This document shows, piece after piece, positions 19,958-29,751 of a stretch of 64,000 nt of DNA (the stretch's first letter is position 1; each line of letters opens with the position of its first letter). This stretch comes from Halothiobacillus sp. 15-55-196. GTDB taxonomy: Bacteria > Pseudomonadota > Gammaproteobacteria > Halothiobacillales > Halothiobacillaceae. Location of the stretch: assembly GCA_002282715.1 (NCBI GenBank), contig NCKC01000007.1:1-64000 (forward strand). The letters run 5' to 3'. The translations under genes and the position numbers were made by a program. The notes beneath the pieces were generated by a model, which saw only the letters and a program-made list of their open reading frames with translations, was not told the DNA's origin and made no database searches.

Positions 19958-20791
19958 TCAGGCGGCCTGACGCGTTTTTACTAAATCAAGCACACCATCC
20001 TGTTTTCGCTGAATGAAATGCCGGACATAACGACGTTGAAGATTCGCCCGTGCCAACCATATAAAAACATCAGCCGTATTGAAATCCTCATCCCAGAACG
20101 GTTCACCGCCGATCTGTGCACCAAGACGAAGATATGCCTTCAATAAAGGGGGCATACGAACATCTTGTGCGCTTGATGCATTATCATCTTTCTTGGGGGG
20201 AAGCATTCGCAGAGAATTGACCCGTAAAGCATCCGGCGTGAGATGCCGACCACGTAATTGATCCATGATGAGATTGGCCTGAATGCCGCCATCTTCCAGA
20301 GAAATGCTCGCGCATCCCATCAGATACATGAACCGGTTGTTTTCCATGAATTGCGCCAAGCCAGACCAAAGACAGCCGATGGTGGCGCCATTTCGATAAG
20401 CCGGATCGACACAGGTTCGACCGATTTCCATCACACGGCCTTCCACAGCATTTAAGCGGGAGAGATCAAACTCTCTGGCAGAATAGTATCCTCCGGCAAC
20501 CTGAGCCTGGGTATCCGTAAGAATGCGTGTACACGCCACCGCTTCGCCGGAATCCAAATCCCGCACCAGCATGTGGTGGCAATAGTCATCAAAATGATCG
20601 CTTTCCAGCCCCAATGGCAGGGCACAGTCGATTTTTGCACCCAATTCTTCAACAAAAACCCGATAGCGCAGACGAAAGCAGGCATCGATCTGCTCTTGAT
20701 TCAGCGCCAACTCGACTTGTAGTCGGCGATCTGAGTCAACTTTGTTTTTTTGCCCTTTGGTTGAAGACGCTTTGTTGCAATCCAAATCCAT
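19958..20791 (-). CDS. GNAT-type acyltransferase, OlsB-like
   Basis: A 277-residue protein of the OlsB/putative-hemolysin group related to autoinducer synthases and GNAT enzymes. These use acyl-ACP to make lyso-ornithine lipid or related lipids. Typical text includes CFRLRYRVFVEELGA near residue 40, VMEIGRTCVDPAYRNGATIGCLWSGL and the tail GEPFWDEDFNTADVFIWL. The ATG at 20791 has AGGTG nine nt upstream; a GTG at 20803 is the alternative. No olsA-type partner is adjacent, so the lipid made is uncertain. Confidence 0.75.
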   Translation of the reverse strand: MDLDCNKASSTKGQKNKVDSDRRLQVELALNQEQIDACFRLRYRVFVEELGAKIDCALPLGLESDHFDDYCHHMLVRDLDSGEAVACTRILTDTQAQVAGGYYSAREFDLSRLNAVEGRVMEIGRTCVDPAYRNGATIGCLWSGLAQFMENNRFMYLMGCASISLEDGGIQANLIMDQLRGRHLTPDALRVNSLRMLPPKKDDNASSAQDVRMPPLLKAYLRLGAQIGGEPFWDEDFNTADVFIWLARANLQRRYVRHFIQRKQDGVLDLVKTRQAA

Positions 20792-20989
20792 GACACACCA
20801 CACCTAGATTGATATGTAATGAAATTTAATCAGCGGATATGTCATTACCGTGTTCGGTCTATTTCGCAACAATGACAAAAACGTGAAATTTTGATGAACG
20901 CACGAGAGGGAATTTGAGCGATCCGATTGCGGCCCGCACGCGGTCACGGCAAACTGGGTGCCATTTCAACGCCAAGTGATCACGCCCTT

Positions 20990-22033
20990 ATGAATCTTTA
21001 TCCATTGATTCGCGCCCTGCTGTTCCGATTCGAACCAGAAACGGCTCACCGACTGACATTTGCCCTGCTTGATCTGGCGGCCAAAACCCCGTGGTGCGCC
21101 TACGCGCGCGCAAAGGTGCCCTCAAGTCCGATAGACGTCATGGGGTTGACCTTCCCTAACCGCATCGGTCTGGCGGCCGGGCTCGACAAGAACGGCGATC
21201 ATATCGATGCCCTCTCATGCCTCGGGTTCGGATTTATCGAAATCGGCACCGTCACCCCACGCGCCCAACCCGGTAACCCGCGACCACGGTTGTTCCGGCT
21301 GCCCGATGCCGAGGCGCTGATCAACCGCATGGGATTCAACAACGATGGCCTTAAAACTTTTCTCGACAATGTTCAAAATCGAACCAGCAAAGGCATTCTG
21401 GGCCTGAACATCGGCAAGAATTTCGATACCCCGATTGAGCGGGCGCTCGATGACTATTTGATCGGACTCAGAGAAGTCCATCGTTTCGCCGACTACGTCA
21501 CGATCAATATTTCATCCCCGAACACAAAAAATTTGCGCCAGTTGCAAGCTGCGGATCAGTTCGGCCCCTTGCTCGCAGCATTGAAGAAACAAAAGTACGA
21601 ACTCGATCAGAAAAACGACCGTCAAGTCCCGATCGTGGTGAAAATCGCGCCCGATCTGAGCGGTGAGGAAATCGAATCCATGGCCCGACTTTTACTTGAT
21701 GAAGGCATGGATGGCGTGATCGCCACCAACACCACCATCGATCGCGCCATGGTGGCGGGCCTACCGCATGCCGACGAGGCGGGTGGATTGAGTGGCCGGC
21801 CGGTTCGCAAGGCCTCGACCGAGGTCATCCGCCAGCTTCGCGCCACGCTGCCTGCCGATTTTCCCATTATTGGCGTCGGTGGTATCGATAGCGCCGCTGC
21901 GGCGCTGGAGAAGATCGAGGCCGGCGCGGACCTGCTGCAACTCTATACGGGGTTCATTTACCGCGGGCCGGGGCTGATTGGTGAAATTGCACAGGCTTTG
22001 GCTTCAGCGGATCGGGACCGCAGTACTAAATAG
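20990..22033 (+). CDS. pyrD: Dihydroorotate dehydrogenase (quinone), class 2
   Basis: An inner-membrane-associated FMN enzyme that oxidises dihydroorotate to orotate in pyrimidine synthesis and passes electrons to quinone. From the ATG at 20990 (MNLYPLIRALLFRFEPETAH) it has 347 residues, including the N-terminal helical extension that marks class 2. FMN and substrate motifs include GLAAGLDKNGD, IGTVTPRAQPGNPRPRLFRL and VNISSPNTKNLR-type text (TINISSPNTKNLRQLQ). It converges on moeB with 4 nt between stops. Confidence 0.96.
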   Translation: MNLYPLIRALLFRFEPETAHRLTFALLDLAAKTPWCAYARAKVPSSPIDVMGLTFPNRIGLAAGLDKNGDHIDALSCLGFGFIEIGTVTPRAQPGNPRPRLFRLPDAEALINRMGFNNDGLKTFLDNVQNRTSKGILGLNIGKNFDTPIERALDDYLIGLREVHRFADYVTINISSPNTKNLRQLQAADQFGPLLAALKKQKYELDQKNDRQVPIVVKIAPDLSGEEIESMARLLLDEGMDGVIATNTTIDRAMVAGLPHADEAGGLSGRPVRKASTEVIRQLRATLPADFPIIGVGGIDSAAAALEKIEAGADLLQLYTGFIYRGPGLIGEIAQALASADRDRSTK

Positions 22034-22037
22034 TGAA

Positions 22038-22799
22038 TTATTGGGCAGGGGCGGATCGATTTTTACAAACAGGGCAATCCGGATCACGGCGGTACCGAAT
22101 CGTCCTAAACTCGGCCCGCTTGAGATCGAACAGGGCGAGTCGCCCAACCAGGGTGTCACCAAAGCCAGCCAGTATCTTGATGGTCTCACTGGCCTGCAGG
22201 CTACCAATCATACCGACCAGCGGCGAAAGCACGCCCGTTTCACTGCAACGCAGCGCATCCTCTCCTTCTTCCTGATACAAACAGCGGTAGCAAGGCGATT
22301 CGGGCAGTCGCGTATCGAACACGGTCACCTGCCCTTCCAAACGGATCGCCGCTCCAGAAACCAGCGGTTTTTGAGCATCAACACAGGCCGCATTGAGTGC
22401 AAAACGCAGTGCGAAATTATCCGAACAATCACAAACCAGATCGACATCAGCCAGCAATTCCGGCAGGTTCTCTTTTGTAAGCTTGTTGTGAACAAGCCTA
22501 AGTTTTATATCCGGATTGATAGCGGCAATTCGCCGAGCCGCTGAATCGATCTTAAGTAAGCCCACAGAAGCGGTGTCGTGAATCACCTGTCGCTGCAGGT
22601 TGCTCAAGTCAACCGTATCAAAATCGGCCAGCACCAATTCGCCCACGCCCGCAGCCGCAAGATACAAGGATACGGGTGAACCCAAGCCGCCCAAGCCAGC
22701 TATCAATACCCGGGCGCCACGAATACGCTCTTGCCCCTCATAGTCGATTTCAGGCAGCATGATGTGGCGGCTGTAGCGCAGTAATTGCTCGTCGTTCAT
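22038..22799 (-). CDS. moeB: Molybdopterin-synthase adenylyltransferase MoeB / HesA family
   Basis: A 253-residue E1-like enzyme that adenylates the C-terminus of a sulfur-carrier protein (MoaD, or ThiS-like). Seen are RYSRHIMLPEIDYEGQERI at the N-terminus, the ATP site GLGGLGSPVSLYLAAAGVG, the DCSDNFALR region and two CxxC zinc pairs (CYRC...CPVC). No molybdopterin genes are adjacent, so a ThiF-like role is possible. It is the last gene of the hemA-prfA-prmC cluster, as in many gammaproteobacteria. Confidence 0.9.
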   Translation of the reverse strand: MNDEQLLRYSRHIMLPEIDYEGQERIRGARVLIAGLGGLGSPVSLYLAAAGVGELVLADFDTVDLSNLQRQVIHDTASVGLLKIDSAARRIAAINPDIKLRLVHNKLTKENLPELLADVDLVCDCSDNFALRFALNAACVDAQKPLVSGAAIRLEGQVTVFDTRLPESPCYRCLYQEEGEDALRCSETGVLSPLVGMIGSLQASETIKILAGFGDTLVGRLALFDLKRAEFRTIRYRRDPDCPVCKNRSAPAQ

Positions 22800-22834
22800 T
22801 TATAGTTTCAAAAGTTTAACGGAATTGAGTGGGC

Positions 22835-23257
22835 TTAAAGGTAATGCTGCCAAGGATCATCGCCACGCTCTGTTGAGCCTTGGTGACGAGAGAAACGCTG
22901 GCACGCGGAAAGCTGCTCCGCTGTTGGCTTGAATGCCTGATTAGGCATGGGGCAGTTTCCCAAACCCATGGCTTCGCGCTGATTCTCTTCTGAATATTCG
23001 ATGAGCGCGACTTTGAGCTTGTTCATCAGGGAAGCATCCAGATGAAAGCCCGAGAGTTGTAGATGGCGCCGCAAAACTTTGAGGCAGATCATCTGCAAGT
23101 CATATTCAACCCACATGCAGGCGGGGTTTTTGGGTTGTGCATCTTGCACACCGTCCAGATGAACGGCAAATGCGCAGGCTCCCGCCGCCTGATCCCCGTT
23201 GTGATGAGGCCCGCGAAAATTGATCTCACGATGTTTGATTCGTTCGGAACTGTCCAT
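22835..23257 (-). CDS. Hypothetical protein, 140 residues
   Basis: A soluble protein starting MDSSERIKHREINFRGPHH. The ATG at 23257 has AGGAG six nt upstream; a second ATG at 23260 is nearly equal. It carries cysteines in GACAFAVH, PACMWVEYD and GNCPMPNQAF and ends with QHYL. It lies between prmC and moeB on the same strand, 35 nt before moeB, and is probably transcribed with them or from its own start. I do not recognise a family. Confidence 0.5.
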   Translation of the reverse strand: MDSSERIKHREINFRGPHHNGDQAAGACAFAVHLDGVQDAQPKNPACMWVEYDLQMICLKVLRRHLQLSGFHLDASLMNKLKVALIEYSEENQREAMGLGNCPMPNQAFKPTAEQLSACQRFSRHQGSTERGDDPWQHYL

Positions 23258-23428
23258 CATCCACTCCTGCGCCCCGGAAATATTATGGGGGTGCGCTGCA
23301 CACATAAGTTCAGATTAACGTAATTTGAGTGTTTTGTGCGCTACAAGTAACAGTACAAGTGGCAGGATGCCGAACTTTAATGACGGAAAGTATCCACCAC
23401 GTTGGCATTAACCAATAGAAAACTCGAC

Positions 23429-24298
23429 TCAAACTCTCTGTGCAGCGGTGTTTCGCACTTGACCGGCAAGATCGGTTTGGTGCGAAATAGTCTGGAACCC
23501 CTTTTGAGCCAGACACTCAGCTACGGCATTTGCCTGATCGTAGCCGTGTTCGAACAGAATCCAGCCGCTCGGCTTCAACCGGGTTGACGCCTGCGCGATG
23601 ATCTGTCGGTAATCGGCCATCCCCTCATCGTCCGCAACCAGCGCGGTTTGTGGCTCAAAACGCAGGTCACCGATAGTGAGATGAGGATCATCCGGGCGGA
23701 TATACGGTGGATTGCTGACAATCACGTCCAGGCTCTCCGGTTTAAACATCCCCACCCATGAACCTTGAAGCCACCTGATCGGCAAAGCCGCGTCGGGTCG
23801 CAATCGGCGTTCGTTTTCACGCGCAACTAATAAAGCGTCACGACTCAGATCACAACCGAAAACCTGTGTCTGCGGACGCTCAATGGCCAGACTAATGGCA
23901 AGCACGCCAGAGCCGGTACCGAGATCAGCGACGGTAAACGCCTGTTGCGGAGGAATCTTTTCCAGCGCCCACTCCAGAAGGTGTTCGGTTTCAGGGCGAG
24001 GAATCAACGTGGCGGGCGTAACCAAGAATTCATGGCGCCAGAACGGTTTGAATCCCGTGATATAGGCAACAGGTTCACCAGCCGCACGGCGCTCGAACGC
24101 TCTCCGCAATCGCGCAGCCGTAGCTGACGGCAATGGTCGATCCGGTTCCATCAGTTGACGGGCTCGATCAAGACCCGCCAATTGTGTGACCATGCTGCGG
24201 ATATCGACCATCGCATCGGCATCACCGCCGAGCAAGCATCTAGCTTCGTCGATCAATTCGGCAAGCGGCGTTCCTAGTTCGTAGGTCATTTGAACCAC
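23429..24298 (-). CDS. prmC: Release factor glutamine methyltransferase
   Basis: PrmC (HemK) methylates the glutamine of the GGQ motif in release factors RF1 and RF2. The 289-residue protein has an N-terminal helical domain, a SAM-binding motif VADLGTGSGVLAISLA and the catalytic NPPY in VIVSNPPYIRPDDPH. It follows prfA by 8 nt, the usual order with its own substrate gene. A 170-bp stretch with no clear signals separates it from the next gene. Confidence 0.96.
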   Translation of the reverse strand: MVQMTYELGTPLAELIDEARCLLGGDADAMVDIRSMVTQLAGLDRARQLMEPDRPLPSATAARLRRAFERRAAGEPVAYITGFKPFWRHEFLVTPATLIPRPETEHLLEWALEKIPPQQAFTVADLGTGSGVLAISLAIERPQTQVFGCDLSRDALLVARENERRLRPDAALPIRWLQGSWVGMFKPESLDVIVSNPPYIRPDDPHLTIGDLRFEPQTALVADDEGMADYRQIIAQASTRLKPSGWILFEHGYDQANAVAECLAQKGFQTISHQTDLAGQVRNTAAQRV

Positions 24299-24306
24299 AC
24301 TATCAA

Positions 24307-25401
24307 TCAGAGCGGCGCCTGAGCCAGCGCCGCCAGTTGGTCGGCCTGATCGGTCTGTCGTAATGGGTGAATGATGGGATCAAGATCACCCAACAGCACA
24401 CGATCGAGCTGGTATAGCGTCAGATTGATGCGGTGATCGGTCACACGACCCTGCGGGAAGTTATAGGTGCGAATACGTTCGGAACGGTCGCCCGATCCCA
24501 CGAGTGCCTTGCGCGTGGCCGCTTGTTCCGCATGAGCTTTCTGCCGCTCGGCATCAGCCAGTCGTGCGGCCAGTACACTCAAAGCACGGGCTTTGTTTTT
24601 GTGCTGTGATCGCTCATCCTGACATTCCACCACCATCCCGGTCGGCAGGTGGGTCACGCGAATCGCCGAGTCGGTTTTATTGATGTGCTGCCCGCCAGCG
24701 CCCGAAGCGCGAAACGTATCGATTCTCAAGGTAGAAGGATCGAGCGTGATGGCCTCCGATTCCGGCACGACCGGCATCACGGCGACCGTGGCAGCGGAGG
24801 TATGAACGCGGCCTTGGGTTTCCGTGGTCGGCACACGCTGTACGCGGTGCGCACCGGATTCGAACTTAAGCGCTGCGTACACACCATCGCCGCTGATCTG
24901 GGCGATGACTTCGCGGTATCCACCATGCTCTCCCGGTTGTTCGGAAAGAATTTCGGTACGCCAGCCTTGGGCATCGGCGTATTTCAGATACATGCGCAAC
25001 AAATCGCCCGCGAAGATGGCGGCTTCATCCCCTCCGGTACCGGCTCGAATTTCAAGGATGACATCACCATCATCGGCCGGATCATGCGGCAACAGATGAA
25101 CCTTGAGCGCTTCATCCAGCGTTTCAATTTCAGTCTGCAATTCCTTCATTTCTTCGAGAGCCAGTGCGGCTATCTCGCGATCAGGCTCCTTGCTCATGTG
25201 TTCGGCTGCCAGCAAATCGGCTTTCGCCTTTTGATAGCGATCGAGCACCACAACGAGATCGTGCAGACGCGCGTGCTCTTTCGACAGGCTGCGGAATCGA
25301 TCCTGATTGTTGATTACCTCCGGATCGGACAACAACGCATTGAGTTCGTCATACCGTTCGGACAGGGCGAATAACCGATTCAACAGAGCAGATGGGAGCA
25401 T
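24307..25401 (-). CDS. prfA: Peptide chain release factor 1
   Basis: RF1 terminates translation at UAA and UAG. The 364-residue protein has the GGQ motif in [18 protein letters not shown] near residue 234. The tripeptide anticodon region reads [12 protein letters not shown], which contains the P-x-T pattern expected of RF1. The gene lies between hemA (78 nt upstream) and prmC on the minus strand. Confidence 0.97.
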   Translation of the reverse strand: MLPSALLNRLFALSERYDELNALLSDPEVINNQDRFRSLSKEHARLHDLVVVLDRYQKAKADLLAAEHMSKEPDREIAALALEEMKELQTEIETLDEALKVHLLPHDPADDGDVILEIRAGTGGDEAAIFAGDLLRMYLKYADAQGWRTEILSEQPGEHGGYREVIAQISGDGVYAALKFESGAHRVQRVPTTETQGRVHTSAATVAVMPVVPESEAITLDPSTLRIDTFRASGAGGQHINKTDSAIRVTHLPTGMVVECQDERSQHKNKARALSVLAARLADAERQKAHAEQAATRKALVGSGDRSERIRTYNFPQGRVTDHRINLTLYQLDRVLLGDLDPIIHPLRQTDQADQLAALAQAPL

Positions 25402-25478
25402 GGAGCATTCAACAAGAGAGGGGAGAACGAAATCCCGACAAGCAGGATGAAGGATTAAAAATCGAAGATACGACCCGG

Positions 25479-26744
25479 CTAAGACGACGGGGAATCGCCA
25501 CCCAGACCGAGTACGTTCTGAACCGCATGAACGGCGGTCAAATCACCCGTAGCGCAGGCTTCACGCAGCACGACGGTGGGGTGATGAATGAGCCGATTGG
25601 TCAGGGTGTGCGCCAGGTAATCTAGGGTTTCCTCGGGAGATTTGCCCGCCGCCAGCAATGCCTTCGCCCTGAACAGAACATCATCCCGGCTTTGCTCTGA
25701 TTGGCGTCGATAGGACTTGATCAGTTCCGCGCCCGTCTGCAATTGCACCCATTCGAGGAAATGACCAACTTGCAGGCTGATGATTTCTTCCGCCTGTTCC
25801 GCTGCGGCGGCACGGGATTTTTGACCTTCATCGATGACAGTTTTTAGATCATCGACGGTATACAGGTACACATCCTGCAAATCGCTCACTTGCGGTTCGA
25901 TATCACGAGGAACAGCAATATCCACCATAAAAATCGGGCGGCGCTTACGCTGTTTTAATGCCTGCTCTACCGCCCCTTTACCCAACACGGGTAGTGGGCT
26001 GGCGGTTGAGGAAATAACCACATCGGCTTTATGCAAATGAGCAGGAATGTCGGTGAGACCGATAGCGAGCCCGCCAAACTGTTCAGCCAAGTGGTGGGCT
26101 CGGTCGATGGATCGGTTGGCCACAATGACTTGCTTGAGCCCACTGCCCTGAAGATGACGGGCGCACAGTTCGATTGTTTCGCCTGCGCCAATCAAAAGGG
26201 CAGTCTTTTGGGATAGATCACCGAAAATCTGCTTGGCGAGACTCACGGCAGCAAATGCCACGGATACCGGGCTGGCGCCAATCTGTGTATCTGTACGTAC
26301 CTGCTTTGCCACCGAGAACGTGTGCTGGAATAACCGACTCAAAACAGGCCCCAATGCCTGAGCGTCTTGAGCGATGGTGAAGGCATCCTTGATCTGGCCA
26401 AGAATTTGCGGTTCACCCAGGACCATGGAGTCCAAACCGCAGGCAACGCGCATCAGGTGTCGAATGGCCAGTTCATCGCGATGGTCGTACACGTACGGGG
26501 CGATGGCTTCCGGCGGCAACTTGTGAAACGCAGCCAGCCATTCCACCAGATTTTCACGCACACATTCCGAACGGGTATAGATTTCCGTCCGATTACAGGT
26601 AGAAACGATGGCCGCTTCCTTCGCCCCACAACCATGAATCAGCCCCTCAAGCGCAGACGACATGCGCTCCGGCCCGAAGGCGATGCGCTCACGCACATCC
26701 ACCGGGGCCGTTTTATGATTCAAACCAAACGCAATGAGTGACAT
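25479..26744 (-). CDS. hemA: Glutamyl-tRNA reductase
   Basis: HemA reduces glutamyl-tRNA to glutamate-1-semialdehyde, the first step of tetrapyrrole synthesis. The 421-residue protein starts [21 protein letters not shown]. The catalytic cysteine lies in [11 protein letters not shown] and the NADPH-binding domain has [16 protein letters not shown]. It is the first gene of the hemA-prfA-prmC block. No ribosome-binding sequence is visible before its ATG, and a TATAAT lies only nine nt upstream. Confidence 0.97.
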   Translation of the reverse strand: MSLIAFGLNHKTAPVDVRERIAFGPERMSSALEGLIHGCGAKEAAIVSTCNRTEIYTRSECVRENLVEWLAAFHKLPPEAIAPYVYDHRDELAIRHLMRVACGLDSMVLGEPQILGQIKDAFTIAQDAQALGPVLSRLFQHTFSVAKQVRTDTQIGASPVSVAFAAVSLAKQIFGDLSQKTALLIGAGETIELCARHLQGSGLKQVIVANRSIDRAHHLAEQFGGLAIGLTDIPAHLHKADVVISSTASPLPVLGKGAVEQALKQRKRRPIFMVDIAVPRDIEPQVSDLQDVYLYTVDDLKTVIDEGQKSRAAAAEQAEEIISLQVGHFLEWVQLQTGAELIKSYRRQSEQSRDDVLFRAKALLAAGKSPEETLDYLAHTLTNRLIHHPTVVLREACATGDLTAVHAVQNVLGLGGDSPSS

Positions 26745-26752
26745 AGTTGCGA

Positions 26753-26758
26753 ATTATA
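26753..26758 (-). promoter_or_regulatory. hemA: Possible -10 element just upstream of hemA
   Basis: TATAAT on the minus strand ends nine nt before the hemA ATG. With usual spacing, transcription would begin at or within a few bases of the start codon. No Shine-Dalgarno sequence is visible, so a leaderless transcript is possible. The matching -35 is not clear, so this is tentative. Confidence 0.35.
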
Positions 26759-26854
26759 GCCTGTCGGAGTCGTATTGAGCAGCCGCACGATACAGCAAGC
26801 CAGCGATTATATAAGTAAACACTGAAATATGACCGGGAAAATTTGCATGGTTAA

Positions 26855-27703
26855 TTATTTCCGACCCAAGTCATTCAAGGGTAGGCGCTGCCGATTGCGG
26901 TATTGCGGCCAGTAGCGCAACGAAGCCCAGAATAGTGCGACCAGACCCAATGCAGCGACCGACCAATTGGCCCATTGGCCCAAGGGATAACCGGCATTGA
27001 ACCAGGGCGAAGATAGTGCACAGATTGCGGTAACAACGATGCCCGCGGGTAGCGGCCATCGCGCATGATTCAGACTTGACCATCGATTCAACCAAAGCTG
27101 CGCCAACATGACAGAAATTAAACCAATAACTGCCCCCGCCAGCACGTCGGTCGGCCAATGCACGCCCACCGCCATTCGAGAGACACCCAGCACCGCGGCT
27201 GCGAGCAGCACCAAAGCAGACCATCCGACCGATAAACGAAGGCCGACAATCAATAGTCCAGCCAGCGTGAACGCAGTAACGGCATGGCCTGAGGGGAAAC
27301 TACCGTGATCGAGCCTGTGCCCGATGAGATGCATCGCGTCCGCTGCCAGAACGGCGGGCGGTCGAGGCACATCGAGAATCGGTTTTATCGAGTGGGTGAT
27401 GGCGGTCGCAATAAGTGCGGAAAGCAGCAGCAATGCACCGAGGCGCGGTCGCCAGAGCATAAACGGCAACAACAAGCCCAGAGCCAGATAAGTGTCGGCC
27501 ATAGCGGTCATCCCCGACCAGAAACCTGGCGCCAAAGGCCCGAGATTATTGAACGCATGGAAGATGGCCACACGGGCACCCGGTAGAGCCTCAACAAGAA
27601 TCAAGGCCAACGATGCCGTCATACTGAAACCACAGGCCAGACGAACACCCGGCAATTGAGAAAAGTTCATGTTCGAAGACACGTGGTGTTTTGACAGGTT
27701 CAT
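26855..27703 (-). CDS. PAP2-family membrane phosphatase
   Basis: A 282-residue membrane protein with about six hydrophobic segments and the three PAP2 signatures: KPILDVPRPP, PSGHAV, and SRMAVGVHWPTDVLAG. These enzymes remove phosphate from lipid phosphates such as undecaprenyl pyrophosphate, phosphatidate or lipid A. The ATG overlaps the stop of the preceding glycosyltransferase (ATGA), so the two are translationally coupled. A role in recycling a lipid carrier used by that transferase is an inference. Confidence 0.85.
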   Translation of the reverse strand: MNLSKHHVSSNMNFSQLPGVRLACGFSMTASLALILVEALPGARVAIFHAFNNLGPLAPGFWSGMTAMADTYLALGLLLPFMLWRPRLGALLLLSALIATAITHSIKPILDVPRPPAVLAADAMHLIGHRLDHGSFPSGHAVTAFTLAGLLIVGLRLSVGWSALVLLAAAVLGVSRMAVGVHWPTDVLAGAVIGLISVMLAQLWLNRWSSLNHARWPLPAGIVVTAICALSSPWFNAGYPLGQWANWSVAALGLVALFWASLRYWPQYRNRQRLPLNDLGRK

Positions 27704-28806
27704 CGTGCAGGCTCATCAGGTTGTGACTTCGATTGACACCAATTGGCATCCTCAAGTTCAGTCAGAGCCGACGGGCGCACATGATAGGACTTCACTTCCT
27801 TCGATTCGTAATACGTGCGCGAGAGCATTTCCGAAAGCACGCCCGTGGTCAGAATCTGAACCGCAATCAACACCAGCATGATGCCGACCATGAATAATGG
27901 CCGATCACCAATTTGCTCGCCCATTATTTTCAAAACCAGAAGATAGGCCAGAACCAGACCCCCCAGCGTGCCGAACCCCATACCCAGCATCCCGAAAAAA
28001 TGCGCAGGGCGGGCAGAAAAACGCATAAAGAAATACACGGAAATCAGATCGATGATGACCCTGAACGTGCGTGACAAACCATATTTTGACGTACCGGCCG
28101 TGCGCGCATGATGCGCAACCACTTCCTCCTGAATCCGACTTGGCGAGGTTTGCGTTGCCAACCAGGCAGGGATGAAACGATGCATCTCACCGTACAGACG
28201 GACACCTTTAATGATTTCGGCACGAAACACTTTCAGGCTGCAACCGTAATCATGCAGCGTGACGCCCGTAATTCGTCGAATCAATCGATTGGCAATTTTG
28301 GAAGGGACTTTGCGCAGCCAGAGGTTATCCTGCCGGTTCTTGCGCCAGCCAGCCACCAAGTCAAGGTCTTCACGCAACAGGCGATCCACCATGCGCGGAA
28401 TATCGATGGGATCATTTTGCAAGTCGCCATCCAGGGTAGCGATCACCTCCCCACGGGCAAAGTCGATACCCGCCTGCATGGCCGCCGTCTGGCCGAAGTT
28501 GCGCGCCAGAGGGACCAATCGCACATGCGAACCATACTCTGCCCTACCCTGCTCGATCATTTTCACGGTGCGATCACTCGAGCCATCATCCACCAGCAGC
28601 AATTCCCATGGTGCGGTGTAGTTCGCCAAGGCCTCATGCACACGCTTGATTAACGGCGCGATATTTTCCTGCTCATTAAATACGGGGATCACCAGGGACA
28701 GACTGGCTGATTGATGAGCTTTCGACGCAGGCGAATCCACTGGCGCAGAGCCCATTGGCTCTGTAGTGTTCGGAGTGGAAGACTTTGGGGATTCTGCGTG
28801 CGGCAT
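27700..28806 (-). CDS. Polyprenyl-phosphate glycosyltransferase (GT2, ArnC/DPM-like)
   Basis: A 368-residue family 2 glycosyltransferase with two C-terminal membrane helices (FFGMLGMGFGTLGGLVLAYL; PLFMVGIMLVLIAVQIL). The catalytic domain shows LVIPVFNEQENI, LLLVDDGSSDRTV, ATLDGDLQNDP and VSKxxNRL-like text (VPSKIANRLIRRITG). This arrangement fits enzymes that load a sugar on undecaprenyl phosphate at the inner membrane. The first 30 residues are a Ser/Pro-rich polar extension. It is coupled to the PAP2 gene. Confidence 0.88.
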   Translation of the reverse strand: MPHAESPKSSTPNTTEPMGSAPVDSPASKAHQSASLSLVIPVFNEQENIAPLIKRVHEALANYTAPWELLLVDDGSSDRTVKMIEQGRAEYGSHVRLVPLARNFGQTAAMQAGIDFARGEVIATLDGDLQNDPIDIPRMVDRLLREDLDLVAGWRKNRQDNLWLRKVPSKIANRLIRRITGVTLHDYGCSLKVFRAEIIKGVRLYGEMHRFIPAWLATQTSPSRIQEEVVAHHARTAGTSKYGLSRTFRVIIDLISVYFFMRFSARPAHFFGMLGMGFGTLGGLVLAYLLVLKIMGEQIGDRPLFMVGIMLVLIAVQILTTGVLSEMLSRTYYESKEVKSYHVRPSALTELEDANWCQSKSQPDEPAR

Positions 28807-28950
28807 GAGCGAATATCCTGAACGGAGCCGTTAAATGCGGTCCGAAAATAGTGGTCTTTAGACAAAAGGTGGCTGATTTTAAGCCATTTCGAGCTTAAAT
28901 GCGTCCTTGGGAAGCTAAGACGGCTGCATGCGACAAATTAGTGAACCGAA

Positions 28951-29121
28951 GGGCACTTCGAAATACCCGTGATTCGTCATTCCCACGAAAGCGGGAACCC
29001 AGAAAAATCAAGGCACTGGATTCCCACCTGCGCGGGGATGACGGCTTCAGTTGCATCGTGCAGCAGCGCGGTGAGGGTGGATTGCCGCCTACACGGGAAT
29101 GACTGGTTTTTCAAGCTTCCC
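28951..29121. repeat. Family A mobile repeat (copy 1, 171 bp) with 4-bp target duplication
   Basis: The element runs from GGGCACTTCGAAATACCCGT to CAAGCTTCCC and is flanked by CGAA on both sides (28947-28950 and 29122-29125). Its ends are imperfect inverted repeats. The interior holds palindromic modules of the type ATTCCC...GGGAAT. It is homologous, in inverted orientation, to the copy at 44253 and has about 61 extra bases caused by a repeated internal module. Its right end forms the last ten codons of the membrane thioredoxin gene. The preceding 140 bp (28807-28946) shows nothing further. Confidence 0.85.
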
Positions 29122-29592
29122 CGAAGATGTATCAACCGGAACAATCTCGGGCCATGTCAACTGCAAGCGCTGCAACAAACGAGACAAGGGGGTAATGCCG
29201 ACAAACACCTCCACTATTTGACCATTTCGAACAAGCAGCATCGTCGGCGTTCCCATAATGCGCAGCGTTTGTGCTAGCTCTCTATGCTCCAGCACCGATA
29301 AGCAAAAGACCCTACCCGGATATCGTTCAGCGATATTTGCCAGAGCCGGAGCCATTTTGCGACACGCACCACAATTTGGCGCATCGAAAGCTACCAGAAC
29401 ATTCATATCCGAACGATCTTCAAACGAATTTACCGAATGGTCGGATCCTTCCGTGGACTGACAGGCATGCACTAATTGCTCAGGTACCGTTTGCCCCCGC
29501 ATTGATTTTGCTCGCCGCACCACCAACCACTGCCCCAAAAGGATCAAGAGCACCAAGGCAAACAATACAGCGGGGACGGTCATATCGGGCAT
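29089..29592 (-). CDS. Membrane-anchored thioredoxin-like protein
   Basis: A 167-residue protein with an N-terminal helix (VPAVLFALVLLILLGQWLVV) and a thioredoxin fold. The active site is CGAC in FDAPNCGACRKMAP, and the cis-proline is in MGTPTMLLVRNG. Because CGAC differs from the usual CGPC, its redox potential may differ. The last ten residues (GKLEKPVIPV) come from an inserted repeat. Without the insert the protein would end VDTSSVH. It may donate electrons to or assist cytochrome maturation, but that is inference. Confidence 0.82.
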   Translation of the reverse strand: MPDMTVPAVLFALVLLILLGQWLVVRRAKSMRGQTVPEQLVHACQSTEGSDHSVNSFEDRSDMNVLVAFDAPNCGACRKMAPALANIAERYPGRVFCLSVLEHRELAQTLRIMGTPTMLLVRNGQIVEVFVGITPLSRLLQRLQLTWPEIVPVDTSSGKLEKPVIPV

Positions 29593-29751
29593 GGTCTTGT
29601 ATCCGTGTGTTATCGAATCAGTTTTGCTCGCAGCGGCCTATCGGTGGGCAGGAAACGACATATGCAAGCAGTCAGAACGTAGAATAATACAGAACCAAAT
29701 CCATCAGCCACGGTCTCGTTTATTACTCGACAACCCGCCATGAGGCATGAC

